From Deltaproteobacteria bacterium (GTDB lineage: Bacteria > Desulfobacterota > Anaeroferrophillalia > Anaeroferrophillales > Tharpellaceae), in contig JAUVDU010000086.1 of the NCBI GenBank assembly GCA_030595135.1, positions 1 to 6,853 on the forward strand: DNA of 6,853 bases, read 5' to 3'. Numbering within the stretch: position 1 is the stretch's first letter; each line of letters opens with the position of its first letter. Below the pieces are notes generated by a model. The model did no database searches, was not told where the DNA came from, and was given only the letters and a program-made list of their open reading frames with translations. This document shows, in pieces, positions 1 through 6,225 of this stretch. A program made the translations under genes and the position numbers.

Positions 1-218
1 AGTGCTCCTTCAGTGGTTTTCGCGGGCGGGTCGGCATTTTTGAGCTTTTGCCGGTGACTGATGCGGTTCGCTCTCTTATTCTTGAGAGTCAAAGTTCTCT
101 GGTTCTACGTGAGCATGCTGTTAAAAACGGCATGGTTCTACTGCGCGAAGATGGCTGGGCCAAAGTTCAGGCCGGGATTACTGCGTTAGAAGAGGTGGTT
201 CGCGTGAGCGGAGTTTAA
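1..218 (+). CDS. gspE: GspE, T2SS cytoplasmic ATPase (C-terminal 71 residues only)
   Basis: This is the 3' end of a gene that begins before the window; the reading frame starts at base 3 and ends with TAA at 216-218. The visible peptide opens with Cys followed by SFSGFRGRVGIFELL. That matches the last Cys of the GspE zinc-binding tetracysteine element and the conserved G-[YF]-x-G-R-x-G-I-x-E-L-L block behind it. The tail LREDGWAKVQAGITALEEVVRV matches the usual end of this family. GspE is a hexameric ATPase docked on GspL and GspF at the inner membrane, and it powers pseudopilus assembly. The Walker A/B and Asp-box regions lie outside the window, so activity cannot be judged. A PilB-like type IV pilus ATPase would look similar here, but the neighbouring gspF-M genes decide for GspE. 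Confidence 0.93.
   Translation, partial: CSFSGFRGRVGIFELLPVTDAVRSLILESQSSLVLREHAVKNGMVLLREDGWAKVQAGITALEEVVRVSGV
210..213 (+). promoter_or_regulatory. Ribosome-binding site of gspF
   Basis: GGAG lies 8 bases before the gspF ATG, inside the last codons of gspE. It supports ATG 222 as the true start and suggests coupled translation of E and F. Confidence 0.6.
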
Positions 219-221
219 AAG

Positions 222-1541
222 ATGCGAGAGTTCAGTTATAAAGCGACCAATGCTTCCGGCGAGATTACATCCGGCCGCCTGTCGGCTCAAGATCAACGTC
301 AAGCTGCGGCCTCGCTGCAACGGCAAGGCTTAATCCCGTTGCAGATTGCGGCTCTTGATGGAGAGCCGGGTAACTCTCTGCCCCCGGCGGCTAAGACGGT
401 CTCTTTTAAGTCTAAATCTAAGTTGAAGCTGAAACCCAAATTTTTAACCGGTTCCGGGAGCCGGGATTCCCCTTTTTCCGGCTGGGCTGACAAATTGCCT
501 TGGCGTCGACCCGGAGTTAAAGAGCTGGCCGGATTTGCCGAAGATCTTGGGCTTTTACTTAAAGCCGGCGTGCCTCTGAACCGGGCTTTAGTGATTCTGG
601 TTGAGTTGATTGAAAAACCGCTTTTCAGCCGGGTTATGGAGAATTTACGCGAACAGGTCAAAGAGGGCAGCACTTTCTGGGGGGCCTTGCGGGCTCATCC
701 CGACATCTTTCCGCCGGTTTTTATCGGGATGGTGCGGGCTGGTGAGAGCGGCGGGATTCTCGATGCGGCCCTAAATCGTCTGGCCCTCTATCTCAATGGT
801 ATCAGAGAACTCAAGGAGTTTCTGGTCGGGGCGATGATCTATCCGTTGATCTTGACTCTGGTGACCGGAGCTTCGATTGTTCTGTTGTTGGCATTTGTCT
901 TGCCCAAATTTGCCGCGATCTTCTCCGATATGGGCGTGGCTCTGCCGACGGCCACCAGAGTGATGTTGGCTTGTGGTAATTTTATGCAGGCCTGGTGGTG
1001 GGCGCTGGGGTTGGGCCTAGGCGGTACAATCTTCGCCTTTCGTCGTTTTTACAGCCATCCTCAAGGTCGTTTGCTGGTCGATCGTTGGATTTTGCGCCTG
1101 CCCGGTTTTGGCACTATCCTGATTAAAATAGATCTGGCCCGTTTTTTTCGGACGCTGGGCTCGATGTTGGCCAGCGGGGTGCCGATTTTAGAGTCTCTGC
1201 AAGTGGTCAGCGGAGTCATCAATAATCAGATTATTAAACAGAAGGTCGCTCATCTCCAGGAGGAGCTCCGTCAGGGTGCGGTAATCTCGCAGGTCTTAGC
1301 CGCCGATCCACTTTTCCCCTCGCTGGCCGTACATATGATCGGGGTTGGTGAGGAGACCGGACATCTTGACGAAATGCTCGAAAAACTGGCCGAGATGTAT
1401 GACCGGGAATTGAAGGTGACGATCAAAGCCTTGACCTCGCTTTTCGAGCCCCTGGTTATTTTGTTTATGGGCCTGGTAATCGGGGCGATCGTGGTTTCGA
1501 TGCTTATGGCCATATTCAGCGTCAACGAGCTCGGCGGGTAA
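222..1541 (+). CDS. gspF: GspF, T2SS inner-membrane platform protein
   Basis: The 439-residue protein begins with the family N-terminus (MREFSYKATNASGEITSGRL). It has two T2SF domains at about residues 101-225 and 304-426, each with the family block: FAEDLGLLLKAGVPLNRAL in the first and FFRTLGSMLASGVPILESL in the second. Both also carry the later G(V/A)GExxG-type motif (MVRAGESGGILD, 170-181; MIGVGEETGHLDEML, 372-386). Hydrophobic segments at about 206-228, 258-274 and 408-433 give the usual three membrane spans. GspF is a polytopic platform protein contacting GspE and GspL, and it is thought to help lift pseudopilin out of the membrane. It is somewhat longer than the usual roughly 400 residues because of a Lys-rich low-complexity linker at about 55-95, between the N-terminal strand region and the first T2SF domain. 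The gene starts 3 bp after gspE. Confidence 0.97.
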   Translation: MREFSYKATNASGEITSGRLSAQDQRQAAASLQRQGLIPLQIAALDGEPGNSLPPAAKTVSFKSKSKLKLKPKFLTGSGSRDSPFSGWADKLPWRRPGVKELAGFAEDLGLLLKAGVPLNRALVILVELIEKPLFSRVMENLREQVKEGSTFWGALRAHPDIFPPVFIGMVRAGESGGILDAALNRLALYLNGIRELKEFLVGAMIYPLILTLVTGASIVLLLAFVLPKFAAIFSDMGVALPTATRVMLACGNFMQAWWWALGLGLGGTIFAFRRFYSHPQGRLLVDRWILRLPGFGTILIKIDLARFFRTLGSMLASGVPILESLQVVSGVINNQIIKQKVAHLQEELRQGAVISQVLAADPLFPSLAVHMIGVGEETGHLDEMLEKLAEMYDRELKVTIKALTSLFEPLVILFMGLVIGAIVVSMLMAIFSVNELGG

Positions 1542-1550
1542 GGCAGTGGG

Positions 1551-1590
1551 AACCACAGATGGACACAGATGGACACAGATGAACACAGAT
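1551..1590 (+). repeat. Four tandem 10-bp units, consensus nnACACAGAT
   Basis: The gap between gspF and gspG holds aaccacagat, ggacacagat, ggacacagat and gaacacagat back to back, followed by a run of T. The same family recurs at 6187-6216 (reverse orientation) and 6226-6255 (forward). From memory, ACACAGATG-type tandem repeats are common between genes in many environmental bacteria and produce spurious peptides containing ICVHL on the opposite strand. No database search was run. The function is unknown. Confidence 0.9.
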
Positions 1591-1622
1591 TTTTTTTAAA
1601 GAAGAAACCTATCATATTTTTT

Positions 1623-1628
1623 AAGGAG
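1623..1628 (+). promoter_or_regulatory. Strong ribosome-binding site of gspG
   Basis: AAGGAG, continuing into a GAGAGAAAA purine tract, lies 11 bases before ATG 1640. It is the best Shine-Dalgarno match in the window, which fits GspG being the most abundant pseudopilin. Confidence 0.75.
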
Positions 1629-1639
1629 AGAGAAAAATT

Positions 1640-2083
1640 ATGCCGGAGTCTATTGCTAAATCCCGGAGAGATTTGAAGCGTCGGGGTTTTACCCTGATTG
1701 AGTTGTTGATTGTTATGGTTATTATCGGCTTGCTGGCCTCTTTGGTGGCCCCGACCATGTTCAAAAAGGTTGGCGGAGCCAAACGCAAAACTGCCAAAGC
1801 CCAGATTGCACTGCTGGGCACCGCCCTTGATTCCTACCGACTTGATAACGATATGTATCCCACTACAGAGCAGGGTATGGAGGCGTTGCGGGTAAAACCT
1901 GAAGGGGCAAATAATTGGGATGGGCCCTATATGCCTAAAAATATTCCCAAAGATCCCTGGGGTAACCAGTACGTCTATAAGTGTCCGGGCGATCATGGTG
2001 ACTACGATCTAACCTCCTACGGTGTCGACGGCCAGTCCGGCGGTGATGATGATAAGGCCGACATAAACAGCTGGGAAAACTGA
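1640..2083 (+). CDS. gspG: GspG, major pseudopilin of the T2SS
   Basis: A 147-residue class III prepilin. A 16-residue basic leader (MPESIAKSRRDLKRRG) is cut after Gly16 to give N-terminal Phe17, with the invariant Glu at mature position 5 (FTLIE), leaving about 131 residues. The hydrophobic helix (17-40) anchors it in the inner membrane before assembly. The T2SSG domain shows YPTTEQGMEAL (73-83), KDPWGNQYVYKCPGDHGDYD (104-123) and the C-terminal Asp-rich loop GVDGQSGGDDDKADINSWE (128-146). That loop corresponds to the calcium-binding site known in GspG and separates it from type IV pilins. GspG forms the body of the periplasmic pseudopilus. A strong RBS precedes it, and the stop codon TGA directly abuts the gspH start. 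Confidence 0.98.
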   Translation: MPESIAKSRRDLKRRGFTLIELLIVMVIIGLLASLVAPTMFKKVGGAKRKTAKAQIALLGTALDSYRLDNDMYPTTEQGMEALRVKPEGANNWDGPYMPKNIPKDPWGNQYVYKCPGDHGDYDLTSYGVDGQSGGDDDKADINSWEN

Positions 2084-2614
2084 TTGAAGGCGCAAAAAAC
2101 CTCCCCTGCTGCAGCGTTTACGCTGGTTGAGCTGATTGTCGTGGTTGCGATTATGGGTATGGGGTTGAGTATCTTCTTGGGGATTAATTATCGTCAGCGC
2201 GAGGCCTTTCACTGGCGAGCCAATCTGCGCGAACTCCATGTTTTTCTTAAGGTGGCCCGGAGTTATGCGGTTTTGGAGCGGCGGCGTAACGATTGTTGCT
2301 ACAATCCCAAACAGCGTAGTTTCAGTGAAAGCCTGCGCGGCAAACGGGTGGAGCTGGCCTCCGGTGTGGAGTTCGTTCTGTCGGATGAACAGCAGGTTTT
2401 GGCCGAGGTTGATGAAAATAAGAGTGAGGTTGTAGACGTCGAGGCCGAAGAAAATGAGGCTGAGATCGTCATGGTAACTTTTTATGCTGATGGCGGCGCT
2501 TCCGGCGGCCCTCTTGAGATCAGCAGTGATCGTCGAGGAGCTTTTTTGGAAGTTGATCCTTTGACCGGTGCGGTTAAGGTGGAAGAGCGGGACGTGGATG
2601 ATATCGAAGAGTGA
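2084..2614 (+). CDS. gspH: GspH, minor pseudopilin
   Basis: A 176-residue prepilin. The start is TTG, in the base right after the gspG TGA and in the same reading frame; no ATG or GTG lies between that stop and the membrane helix, so TTG is the only workable start. The leader MKAQKTSPAAA ends in Ala11 rather than the usual Gly, before mature FTLVE with Glu at +5. The C-terminal half has the GspH/FimT-like pattern TFYADGGASGGPLEI...FLEVDPLTGAVKV (132-166). Odd points are a Cys pair at 71-72 and an acidic stretch at 108-127 with 10 Asp/Glu in 20 residues. GspH is thought to join the H-I-J-K tip to the GspG shaft. The weak TTG start placed on the stop codon implies re-initiating ribosomes and low output compared with gspG. 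Confidence 0.92.
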   Translation: MKAQKTSPAAAFTLVELIVVVAIMGMGLSIFLGINYRQREAFHWRANLRELHVFLKVARSYAVLERRRNDCCYNPKQRSFSESLRGKRVELASGVEFVLSDEQQVLAEVDENKSEVVDVEAEENEAEIVMVTFYADGGASGGPLEISSDRRGAFLEVDPLTGAVKVEERDVDDIEE

Positions 2615-3050
2615 TGAGTCCGGTTTTACTCTCTTGGAGATGATGGTCGCGGTGATGATTGTTGGTCTCACCGTAACCACTTTTTTTCAGCTCTTTGGGG
2701 CCAGTCTGCGGCTTGAATTGCGGGCTCGGGGTTTTGATGAAATAATTGTTCGGGGACGTCAGACTTTTGCTTGTTTGCAGGCTCGGGATTTGCGCAAGGA
2801 TGAATTTCCCTGGTCAGGAGAAATTGAAAATTTCTCCTGGAGTCTGCGTTTGGAGCCGGTCGATGTCAAACCCGAGGTGGACGCGGTTGCTGATGGTGAA
2901 ACCGTAAGCTTGCGCTGGATCAGTGAGCTCTATCGTCTGGTCTTTGTGATGCAGGATAGAGAGCGTTCCGGTCGTCATCTGCGGTTGGTCACTTATAGTC
3001 AAGTAAAGCCCGGATATTTTACGGATGAGTTTAAAGAAGAACACCAGTAA
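2598..3050 (+). CDS. gspI: GspI, minor pseudopilin
   Basis: A 150-residue prepilin with the short leader MISKSDESG, cut before FTLLEMMVAVMIVG (Glu at mature +5), followed by a roughly 20-residue hydrophobic helix. ATG 2598 is chosen because it gives a normal 9-residue leader; the alternative in-frame ATG at 2568 would add ten residues inside gspH without benefit. The gene overlaps the end of gspH by 17 bp. GspI is the core of the pseudopilus tip and recruits GspJ and GspK. The globular part is poorly conserved in this family, so the call rests on the prepilin signature, the size and the position between gspH and gspJ. A perfect inverted repeat with 11-bp arms lies inside the coding region at 2815-2839. 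Confidence 0.93.
   Translation: MISKSDESGFTLLEMMVAVMIVGLTVTTFFQLFGASLRLELRARGFDEIIVRGRQTFACLQARDLRKDEFPWSGEIENFSWSLRLEPVDVKPEVDAVADGETVSLRWISELYRLVFVMQDRERSGRHLRLVTYSQVKPGYFTDEFKEEHQ
2815..2839 (+). repeat. Perfect hairpin, 11-bp stem and 3-base loop, inside gspI
   Basis: CAGGAGAAATT (2815-2825) and AATTTCTCCTG (2829-2839) are exact reverse complements separated only by GAA. The stem can gain one U-G pair at 2814/2840. No T run follows, so it does not look like an intrinsic terminator. It encodes SGEIENFSW. Confidence 0.85.
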
Positions 3051-3768
3051 CGGTTTCACTCTAATTGAGATGGTTATTGCCATGACCATTTTGGCTCTGG
3101 TAGTGACCGTGCTCTACCTGGCTTTTTCTACTGCCGGCCGCATCTGGAGCCGGCAGCAGATCAAGGGGGGAAGGGGCGAACATGAAGCGGCTTTAGCCCG
3201 CCTCTTGAGTGACGACCTGCAAAGCTTGGTGCCTTATAGTTTTAGTTGGGAAAAAGGCCAGGGTTTTTTCTTTGCTTTGAGCCCCAAGGCTCTGTTTTAT
3301 ACTACAACCAGCGGTTATGGGGCTCGCCAGCGTTCGGCTGAGGGGCTCTATTTTGCCTGTTGCTACCTGCAGGAGAGTGAAGAAAAAGAGGGTTATGCCC
3401 TCTATCTGGTCAAAGAGATGGGCCCGAAAAATTTTCTCATTGAAGCTTTGTGGGATTTTATCCAGGGGCCGGAAAAGAGTTTGGCTGTTAATGAAGTTTT
3501 AAGCGAGGCTTCACTGCTTATTCTTGATGGTCTGACCGAGGCCTCTTTTGCCGTTGTCGGTGATCCTGAAAAACTGAATCTGCCGGAAGGCGAGATTGAT
3601 GAGGGAGCTCTTATTGAGCGCGGTGTGACCCGTAACTGGAGTCGCAAAACTCTACCCGAGAATATTCTTTTTCGTTATGAGAATTCTGAAATCGGCAAAC
3701 GCAATCTACTCCTGGCTCTGGAACCACCACCGGAATTGCCGAAGAAAACTGATGAAAAGAAAAAATAA
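3025..3768 (+). CDS. gspJ: GspJ, minor pseudopilin
   Basis: A 247-residue prepilin with leader MSLKKNTSNG cut before FTLIEMVIAMTILALVV (Glu at mature +5), then a membrane helix to about residue 36. GspJ is usually the larger of the I/J pair at about 200-250 residues, and this one fits. The start ATG lies 26 bp inside gspI and no strong Shine-Dalgarno is visible, so translation is probably coupled. The C-terminus is hydrophilic and Lys-rich (PPPELPKKTDEKKK). A Cys pair sits at 112-113. GspJ binds GspI and GspK at the tip of the pseudopilus. The identity rests on the prepilin signature, length and gene order. Confidence 0.94.
   Translation: MSLKKNTSNGFTLIEMVIAMTILALVVTVLYLAFSTAGRIWSRQQIKGGRGEHEAALARLLSDDLQSLVPYSFSWEKGQGFFFALSPKALFYTTTSGYGARQRSAEGLYFACCYLQESEEKEGYALYLVKEMGPKNFLIEALWDFIQGPEKSLAVNEVLSEASLLILDGLTEASFAVVGDPEKLNLPEGEIDEGALIERGVTRNWSRKTLPENILFRYENSEIGKRNLLLALEPPPELPKKTDEKKK
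3131..3156 (+). repeat. GC-rich inverted repeat in gspJ
   Basis: CTGCCGGC (3131-3138) and GCCGGCAG (3149-3156) are exact reverse complements with a 10-base loop, so they could form a stable stem in the early part of the gspJ message. This may be coincidence in coding DNA. Confidence 0.6.
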
Positions 3769-4678
3769 AGGTTTTGCCCTGCTGGCGGTTTTCTGGATAT
3801 CGCTGTTGCTCGGTATTCTCGCTTTAAACTATGCGACGACGGCCAGGCTTAATGCCGAGGCGGCTCGCAATCGTCGCCTGGGAACGGAGCATGACTATCT
3901 TTTACGTTCAGCCGTGGTCAAAGGTTACCATGAGTATCTAAAATATCGGGCCAATCGCTCTCTTCTGGCTAAAAAGGATGAGGTTGAAGAGCTCAGTGAT
4001 CAGCCAGTAGTTCTCTGGTATCCCCGCTATGAGCCCTGGGAGTGCGAGATTGAAGGGGTTAAGGTCGGCATTAAAATTGCCAGCGAGGCCGGTAAGTTTA
4101 AACTTAACGGGCTTAAGATTGAACGCTGGCGCAAGGTTGTCGAGGCTTGCGGAGTCGCCGATGAAGAGGCTCGGGACGGTATCGTTGACTCAGTTTTAGA
4201 TTGGGTTGATGGTGACAGTCTGCATCGGCTTAATGGGGCTGAAAGTGACTATTATGAAGAGCAGGGGTTGGAATATGGTTGCAAGAACCGGGAGATTGAT
4301 GTAGTTAACGAGCTTTTGTTAATCAAAGGGGTAACCTTTTCAATCTATGCTGGAGGTGATGGTCATCCCGGCCTGGTCGATCTGCTCTCGCCTTACGGGC
4401 GTGATGACCGGCTTGATATCAATAGCTGCGCACCTGCGGCTCTGGCCCTGGTTGAAGATTTACCTGCAGATGTGATAGCGGATATAGTGGCTTTTAGATC
4501 GGCGAATCCGATAACCAAACTGGCGGAATTAAGTGACTTGGTGCCGCCCGAGTATTTCAGCTTGCTCAAACAATTTTTTACGGTTGCCGATTCCGAATAT
4601 GTCACCATCAGCGCCTCCGAAGCGAGTCGCACCGGCGAGCCCGGCAATTGGTATCGACAAGTCTTCGCCGTAAATTGA
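3752..4678 (+). CDS. gspK: GspK, pseudopilus tip protein
   Basis: A 308-residue protein with leader MKRKNKG cut before FALLAVFWISLLLGILALNY. Mature position 5 is Ala, not Glu, which is the known hallmark of GspK among pseudopilins. Family motifs follow: SEAGKFKLNG (111-120), DSVLDWVDGDSLHRLNGAES (146-165) continuing into DYYEEQGLEY, VNELLLIKGVT (185-195) and the helix-hairpin-helix-like LDINSCAPAALALVEDLPAD (221-240). ATG 3752 gives a normal leader; an in-frame ATG at 3677 would add 25 residues overlapping gspJ and would move the cleavage site far inward. The gene overlaps gspJ by 17 bp. GspK is the bulky subunit capping the I-J-K tip and probably gives the pseudopilus its start point and limits its growth. 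Confidence 0.96.
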   Translation: MKRKNKGFALLAVFWISLLLGILALNYATTARLNAEAARNRRLGTEHDYLLRSAVVKGYHEYLKYRANRSLLAKKDEVEELSDQPVVLWYPRYEPWECEIEGVKVGIKIASEAGKFKLNGLKIERWRKVVEACGVADEEARDGIVDSVLDWVDGDSLHRLNGAESDYYEEQGLEYGCKNREIDVVNELLLIKGVTFSIYAGGDGHPGLVDLLSPYGRDDRLDINSCAPAALALVEDLPADVIADIVAFRSANPITKLAELSDLVPPEYFSLLKQFFTVADSEYVTISASEASRTGEPGNWYRQVFAVN

Positions 4679-4709
4679 AATATTTTTTACCACCACTCTG
4701 TCTCTATGC

Positions 4710-4800
4710 GGGGACAGGGTTTAACGAGACGACCGGCAATCAATAAACGCTGTAGTGTCCAGGTATACAATCAACCGATAGCTATCGGCAGCCTGTCCCC
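4710..4800 (+). repeat. Inverted-repeat element in the gspK-gspL gap
   Basis: The 188-bp gap 4679-4866 holds no gene that I can support. GGGGACAGG (4710-4718) and CCTGTCCCC (4792-4800) are exact 9-bp inverted repeats bounding about 73 bases. Inside them are the palindrome at 4775-4788 and a direct repeat CAATCAA (4737-4743 and 4768-4774). A further pair, GCGGGGA (4708-4714) with TCCCCGC (4830-4836), reaches almost across the gap and competes for the same bases. The layout resembles a small non-autonomous mobile or REP-like element. GGGGACAGG/CCTGTCCCC is reminiscent, from memory only, of repeats near REP-associated transposases. The identity is not proven. Confidence 0.5.
4775..4788 (+). repeat. 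Perfect 14-bp palindrome CCGATAGCTATCGG
   Basis: The site is self-complementary with no central spacer and sits just inside the right arm of the larger inverted repeat. It could be a dimeric protein site or part of a repeat element; no regulator is indicated. Confidence 0.75.
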
Positions 4801-4866
4801 CTCGAAGTGGGCGAAGCGATGTTCGTTGTTCCCCGCTGTAACTTTGCATTTTGAACTATTGTACTT

Positions 4867-6150
4867 ATGAATTTCTCCTGGCTTCCGGAAACTAAACTTT
4901 TACTGATCGAGGAAGGGCGTCTGCTCTTTCTCCGGCTGCGGCGCAGTTTTGGCGGCCGGGCTCGGGTCGTGGAGCGTAAAGAGTACGCCCTGGCTCGGCC
5001 CGATGATCTGGGAGCTGCGGTTGCCGTTTTGAAAAATGATTGCCGGCCGGGGCTTGATGATCTTCTGTTGCTCGGGCTGCCGCTGGAAGTTTTTACAATT
5101 GTCCATTTTACGTTGCCTTTGGCCGCAGCCGAGAGCCTTGATGATGCCGTTGGTTATGAGTTGATGCGCCATGTTCCGCATGATCTTGAAGGGCTTCATT
5201 GGGGCTATCGTTGTCATGAAGAGGAGGGGCGTCTGGCCGTCAGCGTTACTTTGGCGGCCCGTTCTCGGGTGCAAAGTTATTTGGCCGTTTTTACGGCTGC
5301 GGGCTTTAACCTCTCAGCCGTCTTTCCGGCCCTTTTTCTGCTCGCCTGGATGATCCATGAGCCTGGTCTTTATTTGGGTGGCGGCGGGGGCCAGTGCGAG
5401 ATGGTGCTTTTTGATGGTCAGTCTGTAAATTTTCAAGCCTGGGAAAGTGAAGAGACAGAGGCTGCGGGCAACCCCTTTTTAGCGCAAAATCTTCCTTTAG
5501 CTGAGAATCGAGGCCAGGTTTTTGAAAAAGTTTTTTTATGGTCAACAGCTAAAGTTATGGCCGAGGAGTTGCCTCAGTTGCGTCCGATGCTGGTCTGTAC
5601 CGAAATTAACGACCTGCCTGAAACCTTGCGCCTCGATTGGGCCGGGTTTCCCTATAGTATTGATCTGATCTCTCCCCAGGTGTTGCGTCGGCGGCAACTC
5701 TGGTTGAAACTTGAGGTGGCGGCGGTTTTCTTTTTGTTGGCGGCGCTGGTCGGGCAACCTCTGGCAGTACTGGCCGGGAAGCGGAGTCATCTGCAGAAAC
5801 TTGAAAAAGAGTTGACCGTTGTTCGTCTGGAGGCGGACAAACTCAGTGGCATCCGGAAACATAATAAGGCGACAATCAGCCATCTGGAGACGCTCGCCCA
5901 ACTGGTTCGGGAGCAGGCGGTAACGATTGATCTTTTAAAAGAGCTTACCGAAGTGATTCCACAAGATACCTGGTTGCGCTCGTTAGCGGTTCGGTCGCGA
6001 AAAATCCATCTTCAGGGAACCTCCGCTTCGGCTACCGCAGTGGTCAAGGCTTTAGAAGATTCTCCTCTCTTTTATAAAGTTCATTTTGATTCCCCGGTGG
6101 TAAAAAAAGGGAGTAGTGAAACCTTCAAAATTGTCGTTGATCTGGAATAG
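4867..6150 (+). CDS. gspL: GspL, T2SS assembly protein linking ATPase and platform
   Basis: A 427-residue bitopic protein. Residues 1-275 form the cytoplasmic actin-like (PilM-like) domain that binds GspE in this family, with the recognisable segment LPLAAAESLDDAVGYELMRH (83-102). A membrane helix lies at about 279-303 (WLKLEVAAVFFLLAALVGQP), a coiled coil at about 305-350 (SHLQKLEKELTVVRLEADKL) and a PilN-like ferredoxin fold at about 354-427 with the typical LLKELTEVIPQDTWLRSL. The protein therefore corresponds to a PilM-PilN fusion. ATG 4867 is the first start after an in-frame TGA at 4852, and no Shine-Dalgarno is visible before it. The gene is separated from gspK by a repeat-rich 188-bp gap and is followed by gspM, its periplasmic partner. 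Confidence 0.93.
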   Translation: MNFSWLPETKLLLIEEGRLLFLRLRRSFGGRARVVERKEYALARPDDLGAAVAVLKNDCRPGLDDLLLLGLPLEVFTIVHFTLPLAAAESLDDAVGYELMRHVPHDLEGLHWGYRCHEEEGRLAVSVTLAARSRVQSYLAVFTAAGFNLSAVFPALFLLAWMIHEPGLYLGGGGGQCEMVLFDGQSVNFQAWESEETEAAGNPFLAQNLPLAENRGQVFEKVFLWSTAKVMAEELPQLRPMLVCTEINDLPETLRLDWAGFPYSIDLISPQVLRRRQLWLKLEVAAVFFLLAALVGQPLAVLAGKRSHLQKLEKELTVVRLEADKLSGIRKHNKATISHLETLAQLVREQAVTIDLLKELTEVIPQDTWLRSLAVRSRKIHLQGTSASATAVVKALEDSPLFYKVHFDSPVVKKGSSETFKIVVDLE

Positions 6151-6154
6151 TTAC

Positions 6155-6163
6155 AAAGGAAAG
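6155..6163 (+). promoter_or_regulatory. Shine-Dalgarno-like sequence without a nearby start
   Basis: AAAGGAAAG lies 4 bases after the gspL stop, but no ATG, GTG or TTG sits at a normal distance. The next TTG (6178) is 14 bases beyond it and opens only a 29-codon frame made of repeat DNA. It may be the former gspM RBS, now about 120 bases from ATG 6282. Confidence 0.4.
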
Positions 6164-6186
6164 TATTTTACAACCAGTTGATTACT

Positions 6187-6216
6187 ATTTGTGTCTATTT
6201 GAGTTCATTTGTGGTT
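6187..6216 (-). repeat. Three 10-bp units of the ACACAGAT family, reverse orientation
   Basis: Read on the minus strand, this stretch is aaccacaaat, gaactcaaat and agacacaaat. These are degenerate versions of the units at 1551-1590, including the initial 'aaccac' unit. It forms the left arm of an inverted pair. Confidence 0.8.
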
Positions 6217-6225
6217 AAAAAAGAG

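Noticed and set aside
1551..1590. CRISPR-like array
   Set aside because: Units are 10 bp and directly adjacent without spacers; this is a simple tandem repeat.
2081..2083. Recoded TGA joining gspG and gspH
   Set aside because: GspG ends at its normal family C-terminus (ADINSWEN) and TGA also ends gspH and gspK sensibly, so it is a true stop.
1271..2680. Long open frames on the minus strand opposite gspF-gspI (up to about 240 codons)
   Set aside because: They lie fully against well-recognised gsp genes, show no family motifs and partly translate the 10-bp repeat into ICVHL-type peptides. They are shadows of the coding strand.
2815..2839. Intrinsic terminator in gspI
   Set aside because: No T run follows the stem, and the hairpin lies mid-gene in an operon that continues downstream.
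3677..3751. A 25-residue N-terminal extension of GspK
   Set aside because: It overlaps gspJ deeply and would bury the prepilin leader MKRKNKG; ATG 3752 gives a standard leader.
1640..4678. Type IV pilus operon instead of T2SS
   Set aside because: The Asp-rich calcium loop of GspG, the GspK protein lacking Glu5 and the G-H-I-J-K order are specific to type II secretion.
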